Shown: positions 7,613 to 16,802, counted from the first letter of the stretch. The stretch: DNA of 64,000 bases from Pedobacter terrae (GCF_900100705.1 NZ_FNCH01000001.1:633163-697162), one strand, 5' to 3'. The notes: generated by a model not told the origin, from the sequence alone. A program made the numbers and translations.

Positions 7613-8980
7613 TTCCGGCGGTGCAAAAAAACTCGTTTTTGCAGTACTCACTACCTCGCCATTGGCAATCACTTCGAAAACTGCATCTGTTTTATATTTT
7701 TTAACAGAATTATTTTTCCTGATCAGAAAGAAAGTGAGGTGTGCGGTACCTTCTTTTGGCAGTACAGTTGCCTTTTGGATAAAATCGATCTGATCGTTAC
7801 GATCCTGCGACCTGAAAGTAAATTTTACCGCTTTATTCGTTTTGTTTACCAGTTCTGCATTGTAAAGGTTACTGGTTTTATCTGTTCCTCTGTTTTGGTA
7901 TAAAGTGCCGCTCGCCCTTAAAACCGTGGTTTGAATATTTTCCCTTTTATAAATTAGTGAGGAGAAAACCAGTATGACAACGAACAAAACCGCGGCATAA
8001 CCATATGATTTTAAAGCGATTTTGTAAGGTTTACGTTCAGCAATAAAATCCTGGTTAAAGAAACCGATCAGGTTTTTAGGTTTCCCTATTTTTAGCATCA
8101 CCTCATTACATGAATCGATACAGGCCGTACAATTCACACATTCGAGCTGAGTTCCTTTCCGGATATCAATCCCGGTTGGACAAACCTGTACACAAAGTCC
8201 GCAATCAATACAATCGCCTGTTTTTTGTTCAATGGCATCTCGTTGTAAACGGCCACGGGGTTCGCCCCTTGTAAAATCATAAGCTACAACCAGGCTTTGG
8301 TTATCAAGTAAAACACCCTGGAGTCTACCGTAAGGACAGATTACAGTACATACCACTTCGCGTACATAAGCAAATACACCATAGAAAATGAAGGTAAACA
8401 GCCAAATGGATACAAAACCCGAAACATGTTGCGCAATAGGCTCTGTGATGATTTTATACAGCGCATCTGAACCGATCATATAAGCCAGAAAAGTATTGGC
8501 AATGGCAAAAGAGATCAATAGAAAAATAAAATGTTTTACACCTTTTTTCCATATCTTTTCTGTGGTCCAGGGCCCATCATCCAGTTTCTTTTGCTTATTT
8601 GCATCACCTTCTATCCAGTATTCTATCCTGCGGAAAACCATCTCCATAAAAATGGTCTGCGGACAGGCCCATCCGCACCAAAGCCTGCCCAATACCACCG
8701 TAAAACAAACAATGAAGATGATAAAGATGAGCATAGCGAGCGCAAACAGGTAAAAATCCTGTGGGGTAAAAATCAAACCAAAGAAAACAAATTTCCTTTC
8801 GATGAAATTCAACAAGACCAATTGCTCGCCATTAAATTTCAGAAACGGACAAGAAAACAGAAACAACAGCAGTACATAACTAACCCATTTGCGGTAGGTA
8901 TACAATTTACCCGACGGTTTTTTAGGGTAAATTGTTTTTTTGTCCCTGCTCTTATTTCCGGGTTTATTTTTTGGTAACAT
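7601..8980 (-). CDS. ccoG: CcoG/FixG/RdxA polyferredoxin, cbb3 oxidase copper-cofactor protein
   Basis: A 459-residue membrane ferredoxin. Several membrane segments occupy about residues 28-200, including 'LWCGWACPQTIFMEMVFRRIEYW', a Cys-containing motif conserved in the family. Two 4Fe-4S motifs follow: 'CIDCGLCVQVCP' and 'CVNCTACIDSC'. Another membrane helix lies at about 325-345, then a C-terminal Ig-like periplasmic domain. In proteobacteria CcoG reduces Cu(II) for CcoI-dependent delivery to the oxidase; the same role is inferred here. The start overlaps the end of ccoP by 17 bp. The stop codon falls in a short-period repeat. Confidence 0.95.
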   Translation of the reverse strand: MLPKNKPGNKSRDKKTIYPKKPSGKLYTYRKWVSYVLLLFLFSCPFLKFNGEQLVLLNFIERKFVFFGLIFTPQDFYLFALAMLIFIIFIVCFTVVLGRLWCGWACPQTIFMEMVFRRIEYWIEGDANKQKKLDDGPWTTEKIWKKGVKHFIFLLISFAIANTFLAYMIGSDALYKIITEPIAQHVSGFVSIWLFTFIFYGVFAYVREVVCTVICPYGRLQGVLLDNQSLVVAYDFTRGEPRGRLQRDAIEQKTGDCIDCGLCVQVCPTGIDIRKGTQLECVNCTACIDSCNEVMLKIGKPKNLIGFFNQDFIAERKPYKIALKSYGYAAVLFVVILVFSSLIYKRENIQTTVLRASGTLYQNRGTDKTSNLYNAELVNKTNKAVKFTFRSQDRNDQIDFIQKATVLPKEGTAHLTFFLIRKNNSVKKYKTDAVFEVIANGEVVSTAKTSFFAPPEGND

Positions 8981-9932
8981 CGGCTTGATTTACACTGTCT
9001 TTTGCTGCTTTCATCTCATTATCTTTTACGTCTTTTGCTTCGTATTTTTCGCCCTGCGGGGCTTTTGCACCGGCGGGATTACTACCATTTAACGAAAGGA
9101 TAAAATTAGCTACGGCACTGATCTGTTTAGGGTTAAGGTTTTTCTCCCAGCTGATCATTCCCTTTTCAGGTACACCGTATTTAATGGTTTTAAATACATT
9201 GTTAATGCCTCCACCATGTAACCAGTAATCGTCGGTTAAGTTAGGGCCAATTACACCTTGCCCTTTATCGCCATGGCAAACCACACAGTTGGCATTAAAT
9301 ATGGTTTTTCCTTCTTCCAGTACCGTTGGCGTATTATCAAGCTTTACTGAATTTTCGTCGATGATATTGGCTGATTTTTCGAGAAATGCAGCTTTTTCTG
9401 TTTTCGCTTTGGCCATTTCGTTTTCATATTCTTTATCCTGAAGATCTCCATAACCACCGATGTGGTAATAAAATAGATAACATGCAGCGAAGATCATTGT
9501 GCCAAAAAAGAGAAAGTTAAACCAGGCTGGCACTGGGTTGTTCAACTCTTTGATGCCATCATAAGCGTGATCAATGACCAGGTTCTTTTCTTCCTCAATA
9601 GGTTTTAAGCCCAATAATTTTGTCCAGATGGATGGTTTTACGTTTTTCTGTTTCAACCAGCTATCATAATCAAGTGCTTCCTCTTTTACAGGTCCGTTGT
9701 ATTTGGTAGGGTTTAACTGTTCCTGATACATTACTTTAAACGCATTGAGCAGTGTCAGCGAAACAAAAAGCAGTACCAATGCAAACAGCAAAAGCAGTAT
9801 AATGAGTATTTCAGTTTGGCTTAGTCCTAATCCAGCCTGAGAAGGAGCTATTGCTTCTGCTGTTTTTTCTTCCGCAGCATAAGTGACCACAGATAAAAAC
9901 AGTGAAAATAATAATAGTTTAATCTTCTTCAT
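8964..9932 (-). CDS. ccoP: cbb3 oxidase subunit III, monoheme cytochrome c
   Basis: A 322-residue subunit. It starts with a hydrophobic leader (about residues 4-19), a membrane helix at about 42-65 and another at about 138-158. A single cytochrome c domain follows (about 205-285), with 'NCVVCHGDKGQG' and the distal Met in 'KGMISWE'. Proteobacterial CcoP carries two CXXCH hemes; I see only one here, so the electron-entry path must be shorter. The C-terminus is Lys/Asp/Ala-rich and probably disordered. The start overlaps ccoQ by 14 bp and the stop overlaps ccoG by 17 bp, so the run is translationally coupled. Confidence 0.94.
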   Translation of the reverse strand: MKKIKLLLFSLFLSVVTYAAEEKTAEAIAPSQAGLGLSQTEILIILLLLFALVLLFVSLTLLNAFKVMYQEQLNPTKYNGPVKEEALDYDSWLKQKNVKPSIWTKLLGLKPIEEEKNLVIDHAYDGIKELNNPVPAWFNFLFFGTMIFAACYLFYYHIGGYGDLQDKEYENEMAKAKTEKAAFLEKSANIIDENSVKLDNTPTVLEEGKTIFNANCVVCHGDKGQGVIGPNLTDDYWLHGGGINNVFKTIKYGVPEKGMISWEKNLNPKQISAVANFILSLNGSNPAGAKAPQGEKYEAKDVKDNEMKAAKDSVNQADVTKK

Positions 9933-10101
9933 ATGGATTGGTTTTATGGTCTTGAAAAGGGATTTCGCTCATGGTTTTGATATGGTTTTTACTTAATTTG
10001 AAGAGGTAAACCCCAACAATTACAAAAAACAACATGAACATAAGCAGAGAGGTAACGAGGTATATTTCGCCGCCGGCTAAATCTTTAATCTGATTGAACA
10101 T
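9919..10101 (-). CDS. ccoQ: cbb3 oxidase CcoQ-like small subunit
   Basis: A 60-residue single-pass membrane protein with a hydrophobic helix at about residues 14-34 ('LVTSLLMFMLFFVIVGVYLF') and a polar C-terminal tail. Position between the fused ccoNO gene (3 bp upstream) and ccoP (14-bp overlap), together with size and topology, identifies it as CcoQ. CcoQ stabilises the cbb3 complex in other bacteria. Sequence conservation in this family is low, so the call rests mainly on context. Confidence 0.85.
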   Translation of the reverse strand: MFNQIKDLAGGEIYLVTSLLMFMLFFVIVGVYLFKLSKNHIKTMSEIPFQDHKTNPYEED

Positions 10102-10104
10102 ATT

Positions 10105-12246
10105 TTATTGATTTGAAGGAATGGTTTCTTTATTGGCTTTAATATCAGTACCCAATCGTTGCAGATAAGCAATAATGGCTACAATTTCACGGTCGCTTTT
10201 AACCTTAATGTTATTTTGTTTCAGGTCTGATGTAATTTTCTCCGCCTGAACTTTTAAATCATCATTGGCATGTTTATCATATCCTTCAGGGTACGGAACG
10301 CCCAGTGTTTGCATAGCCCTGATTTTACTGGCAGTGGTATTGATATCCAGTTTCTGCTCAATAAGCCAAGGATATGGCGGCATAATACTTCCGGGCGACA
10401 TTGAGGTCGGATCAACCAGGTGGTTATAATGCCAGGCATCAGAATACTTTCCGCCTACGCGGTGAAGATCCGGCCCTGTACGTTTACTGCCCCATAAAAA
10501 CGGGTGATCGTAAACAAATTCTCCTGCCTTACTGTATTCGCCATAACGTTCGGTTTCTGAACGGAAAGGTCGCACCGTTTGCGAATGGCAGTTTACACAA
10601 CCTTCTCTGATGTATAAATCCCTGCCCTGCAGCTCAAGTGCAGTATATGGTTTTACACTTGCAATGGTAGGTACGTTAGATTGAATGGTGAAAGTTGGCA
10701 TCATTTCTACCATTCCCCCAATCAGGATAATGATCAACGATAATACCATGAATTTCATTGGTTTACGTTCCAACACCCTGTGCCAGGCTTTATCTGCCGG
10801 ACTGCTGTCTACCACAATTTTAGTTAAAGGCATGGCTTCAGCTGCTTCGTTGGCTACCAGTTTAGCACCAAGCATGGTTTTCGCCAGGTTATAGGTCATT
10901 ACAATTACCCCGGTTAAATAGAGCGCACCGCCGATAGAGCGTAAAACATGCATCGGGATAATCTGTAAGGTAGTGGCCAGAAAATTAGGATATTTCAATA
11001 AACCTTCAGGGGTAAATTCTTTCCACATCAATCCTTGCGTAAAACCTGCCCAATACATCGGGATGGCGTAAAAGAGGATGCCCAAAGTACCGATCCAAAA
11101 GTGGAAGCCAGCTAGTTTTTTAGAGTACAGTTCTGTTTTATAAATACGTGGGATTAACCAGTACAATACACCGAAGGTTAAAAAGCCATTCCAGCCCAAA
11201 GCGCCAACATGTACATGGGCTACAATCCAATCGGTAAAGTGTGCTACCCCATTTATTTGTTTTAATGATAATAAAGGACCTTCAAAAGTGGCCATACCAT
11301 AAGCAGTAAGCGCAACCACCATAAATTTGAGTGTCACATCTTCCCGTACTTTATCCCAGGCACCACGAAGCGTCAACAAACCATTAATCATACCGCCCCA
11401 GCTTGGTGCAATTAACATGATGGAAAAAGCAACGCCTAGTGACTGTGCCCAACCCGGTAATGAAGTGTATAATAAGTGATGGGGACCTGCCCAGATATAG
11501 ATAAAAATGAGCGACCAGAAGTGTAAGATACTCAGTTTATAAGAATAAACAGGTCGACCAGCCATTTTTGGCAAGAAATAATACATCATGCCCAGGTAAG
11601 GCGTGGTGAGGAAAAACGCTACGGCATTATGTCCGTACCACCATTGTACTAAAGCATCCTGAACGCCTGCATACAAATAGTAACTTTTCATAAAAGAAAC
11701 AGGCAGCTCAAAAGAGTTTACAATGTGTAATACCGCAATGGTTACGAAAGTGGCGATGTAAAACCAGATCGCCACGTAAAGATGGCGCTCTCTTCTTTTA
11801 ATAATGGTCCCGAACATGTTGATACCAAATACCACCCAGATTAGGGTAATGGCAATATCAATTGGCCATTCGAGTTCGGCATATTCGTGTGAAGTGGTAA
11901 AACCCAGTGGAAGGGTAATTACGGCTGATAGGATAATGAGCTGCCAGCCCCAAAAATGGATTTTGCTAAGCACGTTGCTAAACATCCTGGCTTTAAGTAA
12001 ACGCTGTAGCGAATAATAAACGCCCATAAAAATGGCATTTCCAACAAAGGCGAAAATTACAGCATTGGTGTGTAAAGGCCTGATTCTACCAAAGGTGGTG
12101 TACTGGTTACCCAGGTTCATGGCCGGTTTAAAGAGCTGCATGGCAACCAGGAGTCCAACGGTCATTCCTATAATTCCCCAAACCAGGGTGGCAATGCCAA
12201 AGTTTCTGACAATCCTGTTATCGTAAGTAAATTTTTCTAGCTGCAT
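10105..12246 (-). CDS. ccoNO: Fused cbb3 cytochrome c oxidase subunits I and II
   Basis: A 713-residue fusion of the catalytic heme-copper subunit CcoN (about 1-480) with the cytochrome c subunit CcoO (about 500-700). The CcoN part has multiple membrane helices and the ligand histidines: 'RPLHTNAVIFAFVGN', 'WWYGHNAVAFFL', 'GPHHLLYTSLPGW' and 'DWIVAHVHVGALGWNGF'. The CcoO part has a membrane anchor at about 498-515 and one c-heme site in 'YIREGCVNCHSQTVRPF'. 'GPDLHRVGGKYSDAWHYNHL' and 'SIMPPYPWL' (axial Met) follow. The enzyme reduces O2 with high affinity at low oxygen and pumps protons. The fusion is common in Bacteroidota. The start is 72 bp after ccoS, the longest gap upstream in the operon. 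Confidence 0.97.
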   Translation of the reverse strand: MQLEKFTYDNRIVRNFGIATLVWGIIGMTVGLLVAMQLFKPAMNLGNQYTTFGRIRPLHTNAVIFAFVGNAIFMGVYYSLQRLLKARMFSNVLSKIHFWGWQLIILSAVITLPLGFTTSHEYAELEWPIDIAITLIWVVFGINMFGTIIKRRERHLYVAIWFYIATFVTIAVLHIVNSFELPVSFMKSYYLYAGVQDALVQWWYGHNAVAFFLTTPYLGMMYYFLPKMAGRPVYSYKLSILHFWSLIFIYIWAGPHHLLYTSLPGWAQSLGVAFSIMLIAPSWGGMINGLLTLRGAWDKVREDVTLKFMVVALTAYGMATFEGPLLSLKQINGVAHFTDWIVAHVHVGALGWNGFLTFGVLYWLIPRIYKTELYSKKLAGFHFWIGTLGILFYAIPMYWAGFTQGLMWKEFTPEGLLKYPNFLATTLQIIPMHVLRSIGGALYLTGVIVMTYNLAKTMLGAKLVANEAAEAMPLTKIVVDSSPADKAWHRVLERKPMKFMVLSLIIILIGGMVEMMPTFTIQSNVPTIASVKPYTALELQGRDLYIREGCVNCHSQTVRPFRSETERYGEYSKAGEFVYDHPFLWGSKRTGPDLHRVGGKYSDAWHYNHLVDPTSMSPGSIMPPYPWLIEQKLDINTTASKIRAMQTLGVPYPEGYDKHANDDLKVQAEKITSDLKQNNIKVKSDREIVAIIAYLQRLGTDIKANKETIPSNQ

Positions 12247-12318
12247 AATAGAAGCGGAATTTTGTATGTTTTGTACACCAAAGGTATCCTGCAGCCTGCT
12301 GATAAAGGATGATAGCGG

Positions 12319-12498
12319 TTAGCTGGAAAAGTGATCTTCTTCACTTTTTTCGGCAGTCACTTCATCATCAAACAATATGCGCATACCTGGGGTGTGTACA
12401 TCATCGTTTTGTCCGGTTTTATATGCCCAAAAGAAAGCACCCAAAAAAATGAGTGCCATTAAAACGCTGCAGCCAACTAAAAAATAAAGTATGTTCAT
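12319..12498 (-). CDS. ccoS: CcoS-type cbb3 oxidase maturation protein
   Basis: A 59-residue protein read from ATG at 12498 to TAA at 12319. It starts MNILYFLVGCSVLMALIFLG, has a single membrane helix at about residues 3-25 and then 'AFFWAYKTGQNDDVHTPGMR' with a short acidic tail. Size, the helix followed by 'FFWA.K.GQ.DD', and the position after the copper ATPase gene are the CcoS/FixS signature. CcoS is needed to insert heme or copper into the cbb3 core. The ATG overlaps the ccoI stop as ATGA, so it is coupled to ccoI. Confidence 0.92.
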   Translation of the reverse strand: MNILYFLVGCSVLMALIFLGAFFWAYKTGQNDDVHTPGMRILFDDEVTAEKSEEDHFSS

Positions 12499-14879
12499 AT
12501 CAGTTTGTTTTTACGGGCAAACCAGCGGGTAGCCAGGGTGGTGAATAAAATAATGGTAACAGTACTAATGGGCATCAGTATTGCTGCAACCAACGGATAA
12601 AGTGTTCCCTGTACCGCATAGTAGATTCCAATACAATTATAGGCAATGGCAATAGCAAAACTGATTTTAATCACTTTAAGCCCATCTTTACTAAGCTGAA
12701 TAAAGTTTGGGAGGTAGTTCAATGCGTTCCCTTGTAGAATGGCATCACAACCTGGCGTAAAATTATTGATATTATCGGTTAAAGCTATCCCAAAGTTGCT
12801 TTGCTTTAAAGCGCCGGCATCATTTAGCCCATCGCCGAGCATCAATACATTATTTCCCCTTTCCTGAAGGCTTAAAACAGCTTCGAGTTTCTGGTGTGGA
12901 CGCTGGTGAAACCTAATGGTTGTTTTTTCAGGAAAAATAGTCTGCAGCATGGAATGGTCTTTATCGGTATCGCCTGATAAAACCTGGAGTTCAAACTTAG
13001 AGAGTTTCGAAACCAACTGCCCCAACCCGGCACGCCATTGCTGTTTAATATCAAAACAACCTTTATAAGTATGGTCGATCAGAATATGTACACCAGTTTC
13101 ACCAACCGGTTTTACGGCTACCGGCAGCATCGATAAATGACCGGCATAAATAACATGGTTGTTTATTTTAGCAGATAAACCTTTACCCACCAATTCTTTA
13201 TAATCTTTAAGCGAATAAAATCTTTCAACATTTAAAGCCTTTAAAATATGCCGGCTTAAGGGATGGGTGGAGTTGCGCAACAACGAAGCCACAATCCTTT
13301 CTTCCTCGTCTGTTAGATATCCGCTAAAAGAAATTTCGGCATTTTCATTACTGGTTAAGGTACCCGTTTTATCAAAAATCAGGGTATCGCATTTGGACAG
13401 TTCTTCAACCGCATCAGTATTTTTTACATAAAATCCTTTTTTATCAAAAACAGATAAAATGGCTGATAAAGTGAATGGCGTGCTTAAAGCCAGTACGCAG
13501 GGACAGGCCACAATAATAACCGCAGTAAATGCCGACCAGGCTTTGTGGCTATCATGCTGAAACAACCAATAACCCGTAGCTGCAAAAGCGATCAGAAAAA
13601 CACCGAGACTGAAATATTTCGCTACAGAATCGTTAAAATTCTGCTTTTCGGTATTGCTTTTATAATGCTCGTTGTTCCAGAGTCCGGTAAGGTAACTTTG
13701 CGAAACGGGTTTGATTACTTCGAGTTCAATAGCTTCGGTGGTTTGCCTCCCTCCTGCATAAATGATTTCACCCAGTACTTTATGGATCGGTTCCGATTCG
13801 CCGGTAACAAAACTCATATCCACCCAGGCATCACCCTTCATTAAGATGGCATCTGCAGGCACCAGTTCTCCATTTCTGATCCACAATCTGTCGCCTATTT
13901 TAACGTGGTTAATAGGCACAGGTTTTTCTTTGCCATTTTGTAAGGTAGTAACTGCAATAGGAAAATAAGAACGGTAATCGCGGTCGAACGAAATGTGGTG
14001 GTAGGTACGCTGTTTAAGCCATTTACCCATTAAAAGTAAAAAAACCAGCCCGGTTAAGGTATCAGCAAAACCTGGTCCGGTGGAAAAAATGACTTCAAAA
14101 GCAGTACGTAAAAACAATACCGCAATAATGAGTGCTAAAGGCGTATCTAAATTGATGTGTTTATGTTTGATACTGGCAATGGCCGAGGTAAAATAATCGC
14201 GTCCACAGTAGAAAGCCGCAGGGATAGAAAATGCCAGGTTTAACCAACCGAATAAGTACTGAAACTGTTTTTCGAAACCCGATAAACCAAAGTATTCAGG
14301 AAAACTGAAAAGCATCACATTCCCCATTAAAAATCCGGCAACAGCAATTTTCAGCACTAAAGCTTTGTCAACCGAACTGCTGTGTGCCTTTACTACATCC
14401 TGAAGACTGATTAAAGGTTCATAACCAATCTGATTTAAAGTTTCGACCAGATGTTTAAGTGAAATCTCCTCATGGTTAAAGTGGATGGTTACCTGCTTTT
14501 TAAGAAAATCAATCCGCGAGCTGAAAATAGCCGCATTGATTTTATACAGGTGTTCTAATAACCAGATACAGGAACTGCAGTGGATGGCAGGAATGTAAAA
14601 TGTAATGATGCTCGAATGCTCATGTTTATAATCAATCAATTGATCAATAATTTTAGGATCATCGAGGTATTCCAGATGGCTTTCATTTTTTAACTGTCTC
14701 CCAGGCGTATTGTTGTACACATAATAATTGCAGAGGTTGTTTTCTGAAAGGATTTTGAAAACAGCCATACAGCCCGCGCAGCAAAAATCTTTATCGTCTG
14801 TTTGATATTTTACCTTGGGCAGATCTTCTCCACAGTGGTAGCAAATGGCTTTAGTTGCGGTTTTACTTTGATCTTCCAT
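12495..14879 (-). CDS. ccoI: CcoI/FixI copper-exporting P-type ATPase
   Basis: A 794-residue P1B ATPase. The N-terminus has a Cys-rich metal-binding domain ('CYHCGEDLP', then 'DFCCAGCMAVFKIL'), followed by a ferredoxin-like metal domain with 'IHCSSCIWLLEHLYK' (about 98-113). Membrane helices follow. The ion-binding motif is 'ACPCVLALSTPF', the phosphorylation site 'DKTGTLT', the His motif 'THPLSRHI' and the nucleotide or hinge motif 'GDGLNDAGAL'. CcoI moves Cu(I) across the inner membrane to the CuB site of cbb3 oxidase. Unusually, it lies upstream of the structural genes here, 12 bp after hemN, and overlaps ccoS. Confidence 0.95.
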   Translation of the reverse strand: MEDQSKTATKAICYHCGEDLPKVKYQTDDKDFCCAGCMAVFKILSENNLCNYYVYNNTPGRQLKNESHLEYLDDPKIIDQLIDYKHEHSSIITFYIPAIHCSSCIWLLEHLYKINAAIFSSRIDFLKKQVTIHFNHEEISLKHLVETLNQIGYEPLISLQDVVKAHSSSVDKALVLKIAVAGFLMGNVMLFSFPEYFGLSGFEKQFQYLFGWLNLAFSIPAAFYCGRDYFTSAIASIKHKHINLDTPLALIIAVLFLRTAFEVIFSTGPGFADTLTGLVFLLLMGKWLKQRTYHHISFDRDYRSYFPIAVTTLQNGKEKPVPINHVKIGDRLWIRNGELVPADAILMKGDAWVDMSFVTGESEPIHKVLGEIIYAGGRQTTEAIELEVIKPVSQSYLTGLWNNEHYKSNTEKQNFNDSVAKYFSLGVFLIAFAATGYWLFQHDSHKAWSAFTAVIIVACPCVLALSTPFTLSAILSVFDKKGFYVKNTDAVEELSKCDTLIFDKTGTLTSNENAEISFSGYLTDEEERIVASLLRNSTHPLSRHILKALNVERFYSLKDYKELVGKGLSAKINNHVIYAGHLSMLPVAVKPVGETGVHILIDHTYKGCFDIKQQWRAGLGQLVSKLSKFELQVLSGDTDKDHSMLQTIFPEKTTIRFHQRPHQKLEAVLSLQERGNNVLMLGDGLNDAGALKQSNFGIALTDNINNFTPGCDAILQGNALNYLPNFIQLSKDGLKVIKISFAIAIAYNCIGIYYAVQGTLYPLVAAILMPISTVTIILFTTLATRWFARKNKLI

Positions 14880-14891
14880 TGTAATTGTTGC

Positions 14892-16238
14892 TTATATTGA
14901 TGAACTGAAAAGTTGTGTTTTAGGTTGTTTAAGCCATAATTTCTCGTCGAAGGCCATACAAACATTTCGAAGGAAGGATTTTCCTCTGGTAGTAATCCTG
15001 ATTTCTTTTTCAGTTACCAATATTAGCTTATCATGCAATAAAGGCAAAAGCCGTTTATGAACCTGTTCCGGAATGCTATTGTTGTAGGTAGTATTGGACC
15101 TGCACATGATATTAAGAATATGTTTTCTTACAGCAAGGTCTTCATCTGTTAAAAAATGTCCTTTTTCTACAGGCAATAACTGCTGCGCAATTTTTTTCAA
15201 ATAAGCCTCTACCGTTTTAGGATTTTGCGCAAAGGCGGTCCAGCTATCACTGATCGATGAAACACCAAGTCCGATGAGTAAATGGGTATGCTGACTGGTA
15301 TAGCCCATAAAATTACGGTGGAGTTTATCGGATGCCATCGACTGAAACAAGGGGTCACTTTTCAAGGCAAAATGGTCCATGCCTACATCTTCGTAACCGG
15401 CATCAAGCAGTAGCTTTCTGCCAAATTGGTAAAGTGCAAATTTTTCATCTCCTGCAGGGATATCCTTTTCAGTATAATGCCTTTGTCCGGGTTTTATCCA
15501 GGGCACATGCGCATAACTATAAAAGGCAATACGGTCTGGTTTCATGCTGATCACATCGTTTACCGTACGCTCCAACCCCTCAATACACTGGCCAGGCAGC
15601 CCGTAAATCAAATCGAAATTGATTGATGTATAACCGGTTTCCCTTGCTTCGTTGGTTACTTGGGCTACTTGCTCTGGTGTTTGAAAACGATTGATTAAAA
15701 ACTGTACTTTAGGATCAAAATCCTGGATTCCTAAGCTTAATCTGCTAAATCCGAGTTGGTAAAGGGTTGTTAAATGCGCTTTGGTCGTATTGGCCGGATG
15801 AGCCTCAAAAGAAAGTTCGGCATCGGGAGCCAGGCTTGCATTCTGCATGATGCCATTAATGAGGAGCTCTAGATTTTCTGCACTAAAAAAAGTAGGCGTT
15901 CCACCACCAAGATGTAATTCCTTTAGTTTAGGTTTCTCCTGTAGGGCATCTACATACATGCGCCATTCTGCAAGTACAGCATTGATATATGGCAACTCTA
16001 CTGAATGATTTTTGGTAATACGGGTATTACATCCACAGTAGGTACACAGGCTTTCGCAAAAAGGCAGATGAATATACAAACTGATTCCTTCGTCTTTATA
16101 GCTTGCATAGGTTTCCGTTACCCTATTCAGCCATTCGCCTGCACTGAAGTTTTCGATATCCCAGTACGGAACAGTTGGATAACTGGTATAGCGCGGAGCA
16201 GCAACATTATATTTTTTAAGCAATTCTGCACTTTCCAT
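14892..16238 (-). CDS. hemN: Oxygen-independent coproporphyrinogen III oxidase
   Basis: A 448-residue radical SAM enzyme. The 4Fe-4S motif is 'FCESLCTYCGCN' (CX3CX2CXC, the HemN form), followed by the Gly-rich 'LHLGGGTPTF' and 'INFDLIYGLPGQ'. A HemN C-terminal domain starts at about residue 355 ('DEDLAVRKHILNIMCR'). The second-position Cys after CX3CX2C separates true HemN from HemW-like proteins. It decarboxylates coproporphyrinogen III without O2, keeping heme synthesis going at low oxygen. Placement 2 bp after the upstream gene and 12 bp before ccoI ties heme supply to oxidase assembly. Confidence 0.93.
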   Translation of the reverse strand: MESAELLKKYNVAAPRYTSYPTVPYWDIENFSAGEWLNRVTETYASYKDEGISLYIHLPFCESLCTYCGCNTRITKNHSVELPYINAVLAEWRMYVDALQEKPKLKELHLGGGTPTFFSAENLELLINGIMQNASLAPDAELSFEAHPANTTKAHLTTLYQLGFSRLSLGIQDFDPKVQFLINRFQTPEQVAQVTNEARETGYTSINFDLIYGLPGQCIEGLERTVNDVISMKPDRIAFYSYAHVPWIKPGQRHYTEKDIPAGDEKFALYQFGRKLLLDAGYEDVGMDHFALKSDPLFQSMASDKLHRNFMGYTSQHTHLLIGLGVSSISDSWTAFAQNPKTVEAYLKKIAQQLLPVEKGHFLTDEDLAVRKHILNIMCRSNTTYNNSIPEQVHKRLLPLLHDKLILVTEKEIRITTRGKSFLRNVCMAFDEKLWLKQPKTQLFSSSI

Positions 16239-16240
16239 GT

Positions 16241-16666
16241 TTACAGCTTTTTAGTGGTTGCACATTCACTCTGGCAACAGCAGGCTTTACCAACGCATTT
16301 ACCGGCTGCCCACTGATCTAGATTTTTGATCACCTGTTCCATCCTTGCCTTGGTATCAGCCTGATCAGCGGGTAAAGGAACGTTAGCCACTTTCATACCG
16401 GCCAGCCCGGCGGTGGTAAGGTCGAGATGATCTGTTTGTGAAGATGAAGTAGCAATGTATTTGATACCGAGTGTTCTAAGTCCTAAGATCATATCACTAC
16501 TTAGTTCGTCATTGTTAAAAACCAAAAGCGCCTCTTTACCGGTTGCAAATGAAAGCGTATCGGCTGTTAAGCTATTGGCTATGATGGTGATATCGTGTTT
16601 TTTGTAATTGGCAAGTACCAACCATTCCTTTTCATCGGGCTTAATGTTGTAAGCTATAGCTTTCAT
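16241..16666 (-). CDS. Orphan D-lactate dehydrogenase N-terminal-like domain with cysteine tail
   Basis: A 141-residue protein, first gene of the cco operon. Residues 1-100 resemble the N-terminal substrate-binding half-domain of D-2-hydroxyacid dehydrogenases such as LdhA. Matching features are the 'MKAIAYNIKPDEKEWLVLAN' opening, 'TADTLSFATGKEALLVFNND', 'LRTLGIKYIATSSSQTDHLD' and 'AGLAGMKVANVPLPA'. The NAD-binding domain and the catalytic Arg/Glu/His found further along in real dehydrogenases are absent; the sequence ends soon after the first crossover. A C-terminal tail has five cysteines at 124, 129, 130, 131 and 135 (CX4CCCX3C), suggesting metal or Fe-S binding. Activity as a dehydrogenase is unlikely. 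I infer a regulatory or metal-handling role. Confidence 0.7.
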   Translation of the reverse strand: MKAIAYNIKPDEKEWLVLANYKKHDITIIANSLTADTLSFATGKEALLVFNNDELSSDMILGLRTLGIKYIATSSSQTDHLDLTTAGLAGMKVANVPLPADQADTKARMEQVIKNLDQWAAGKCVGKACCCQSECATTKKL

Positions 16667-16684
16667 ATACAGTATTTATATATG

Positions 16685-16692
16685 CAAAACTA
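16685..16692 (-). promoter_or_regulatory. Candidate promoter -7 box of the cco operon
   Basis: On the minus strand TAGTTTTG lies 19 bp upstream of the first operon gene. It matches the Bacteroidota -7 consensus TAnnTTTG. A TTG lies 16 bp further upstream (16711-16709). The same TAGTTTTGC box precedes the 593-residue gene at 21218-21225. No perfect FNR box (TTGA-N6-TCAA) was seen in the region. Confidence 0.5.
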
Positions 16693-16802
16693 TGGAGGAA
16701 GCGTAAGGCAACAGGTGAGGATGCTTAGAGAAAAAAATGATAATGGTTACTTTTTTAGTCTGAGGTCTTGAGTCTTGAGTCGGTTGAATAGTGATCAATA
16801 AA

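Noticed and set aside
8531..8977. 148-codon open frame on the plus strand across ccoG
   Set aside because: It is antisense to a well-supported gene and its translation shows no domain, signal or membrane pattern.
16784..16798. FNR-like site TTGAATAGTGATCAA upstream of the cco operon
   Set aside because: The half-sites are 7 bp apart instead of 6, and it lies about 120 bp upstream beyond the promoter box, so it is not a credible FNR/FixK operator without binding data.
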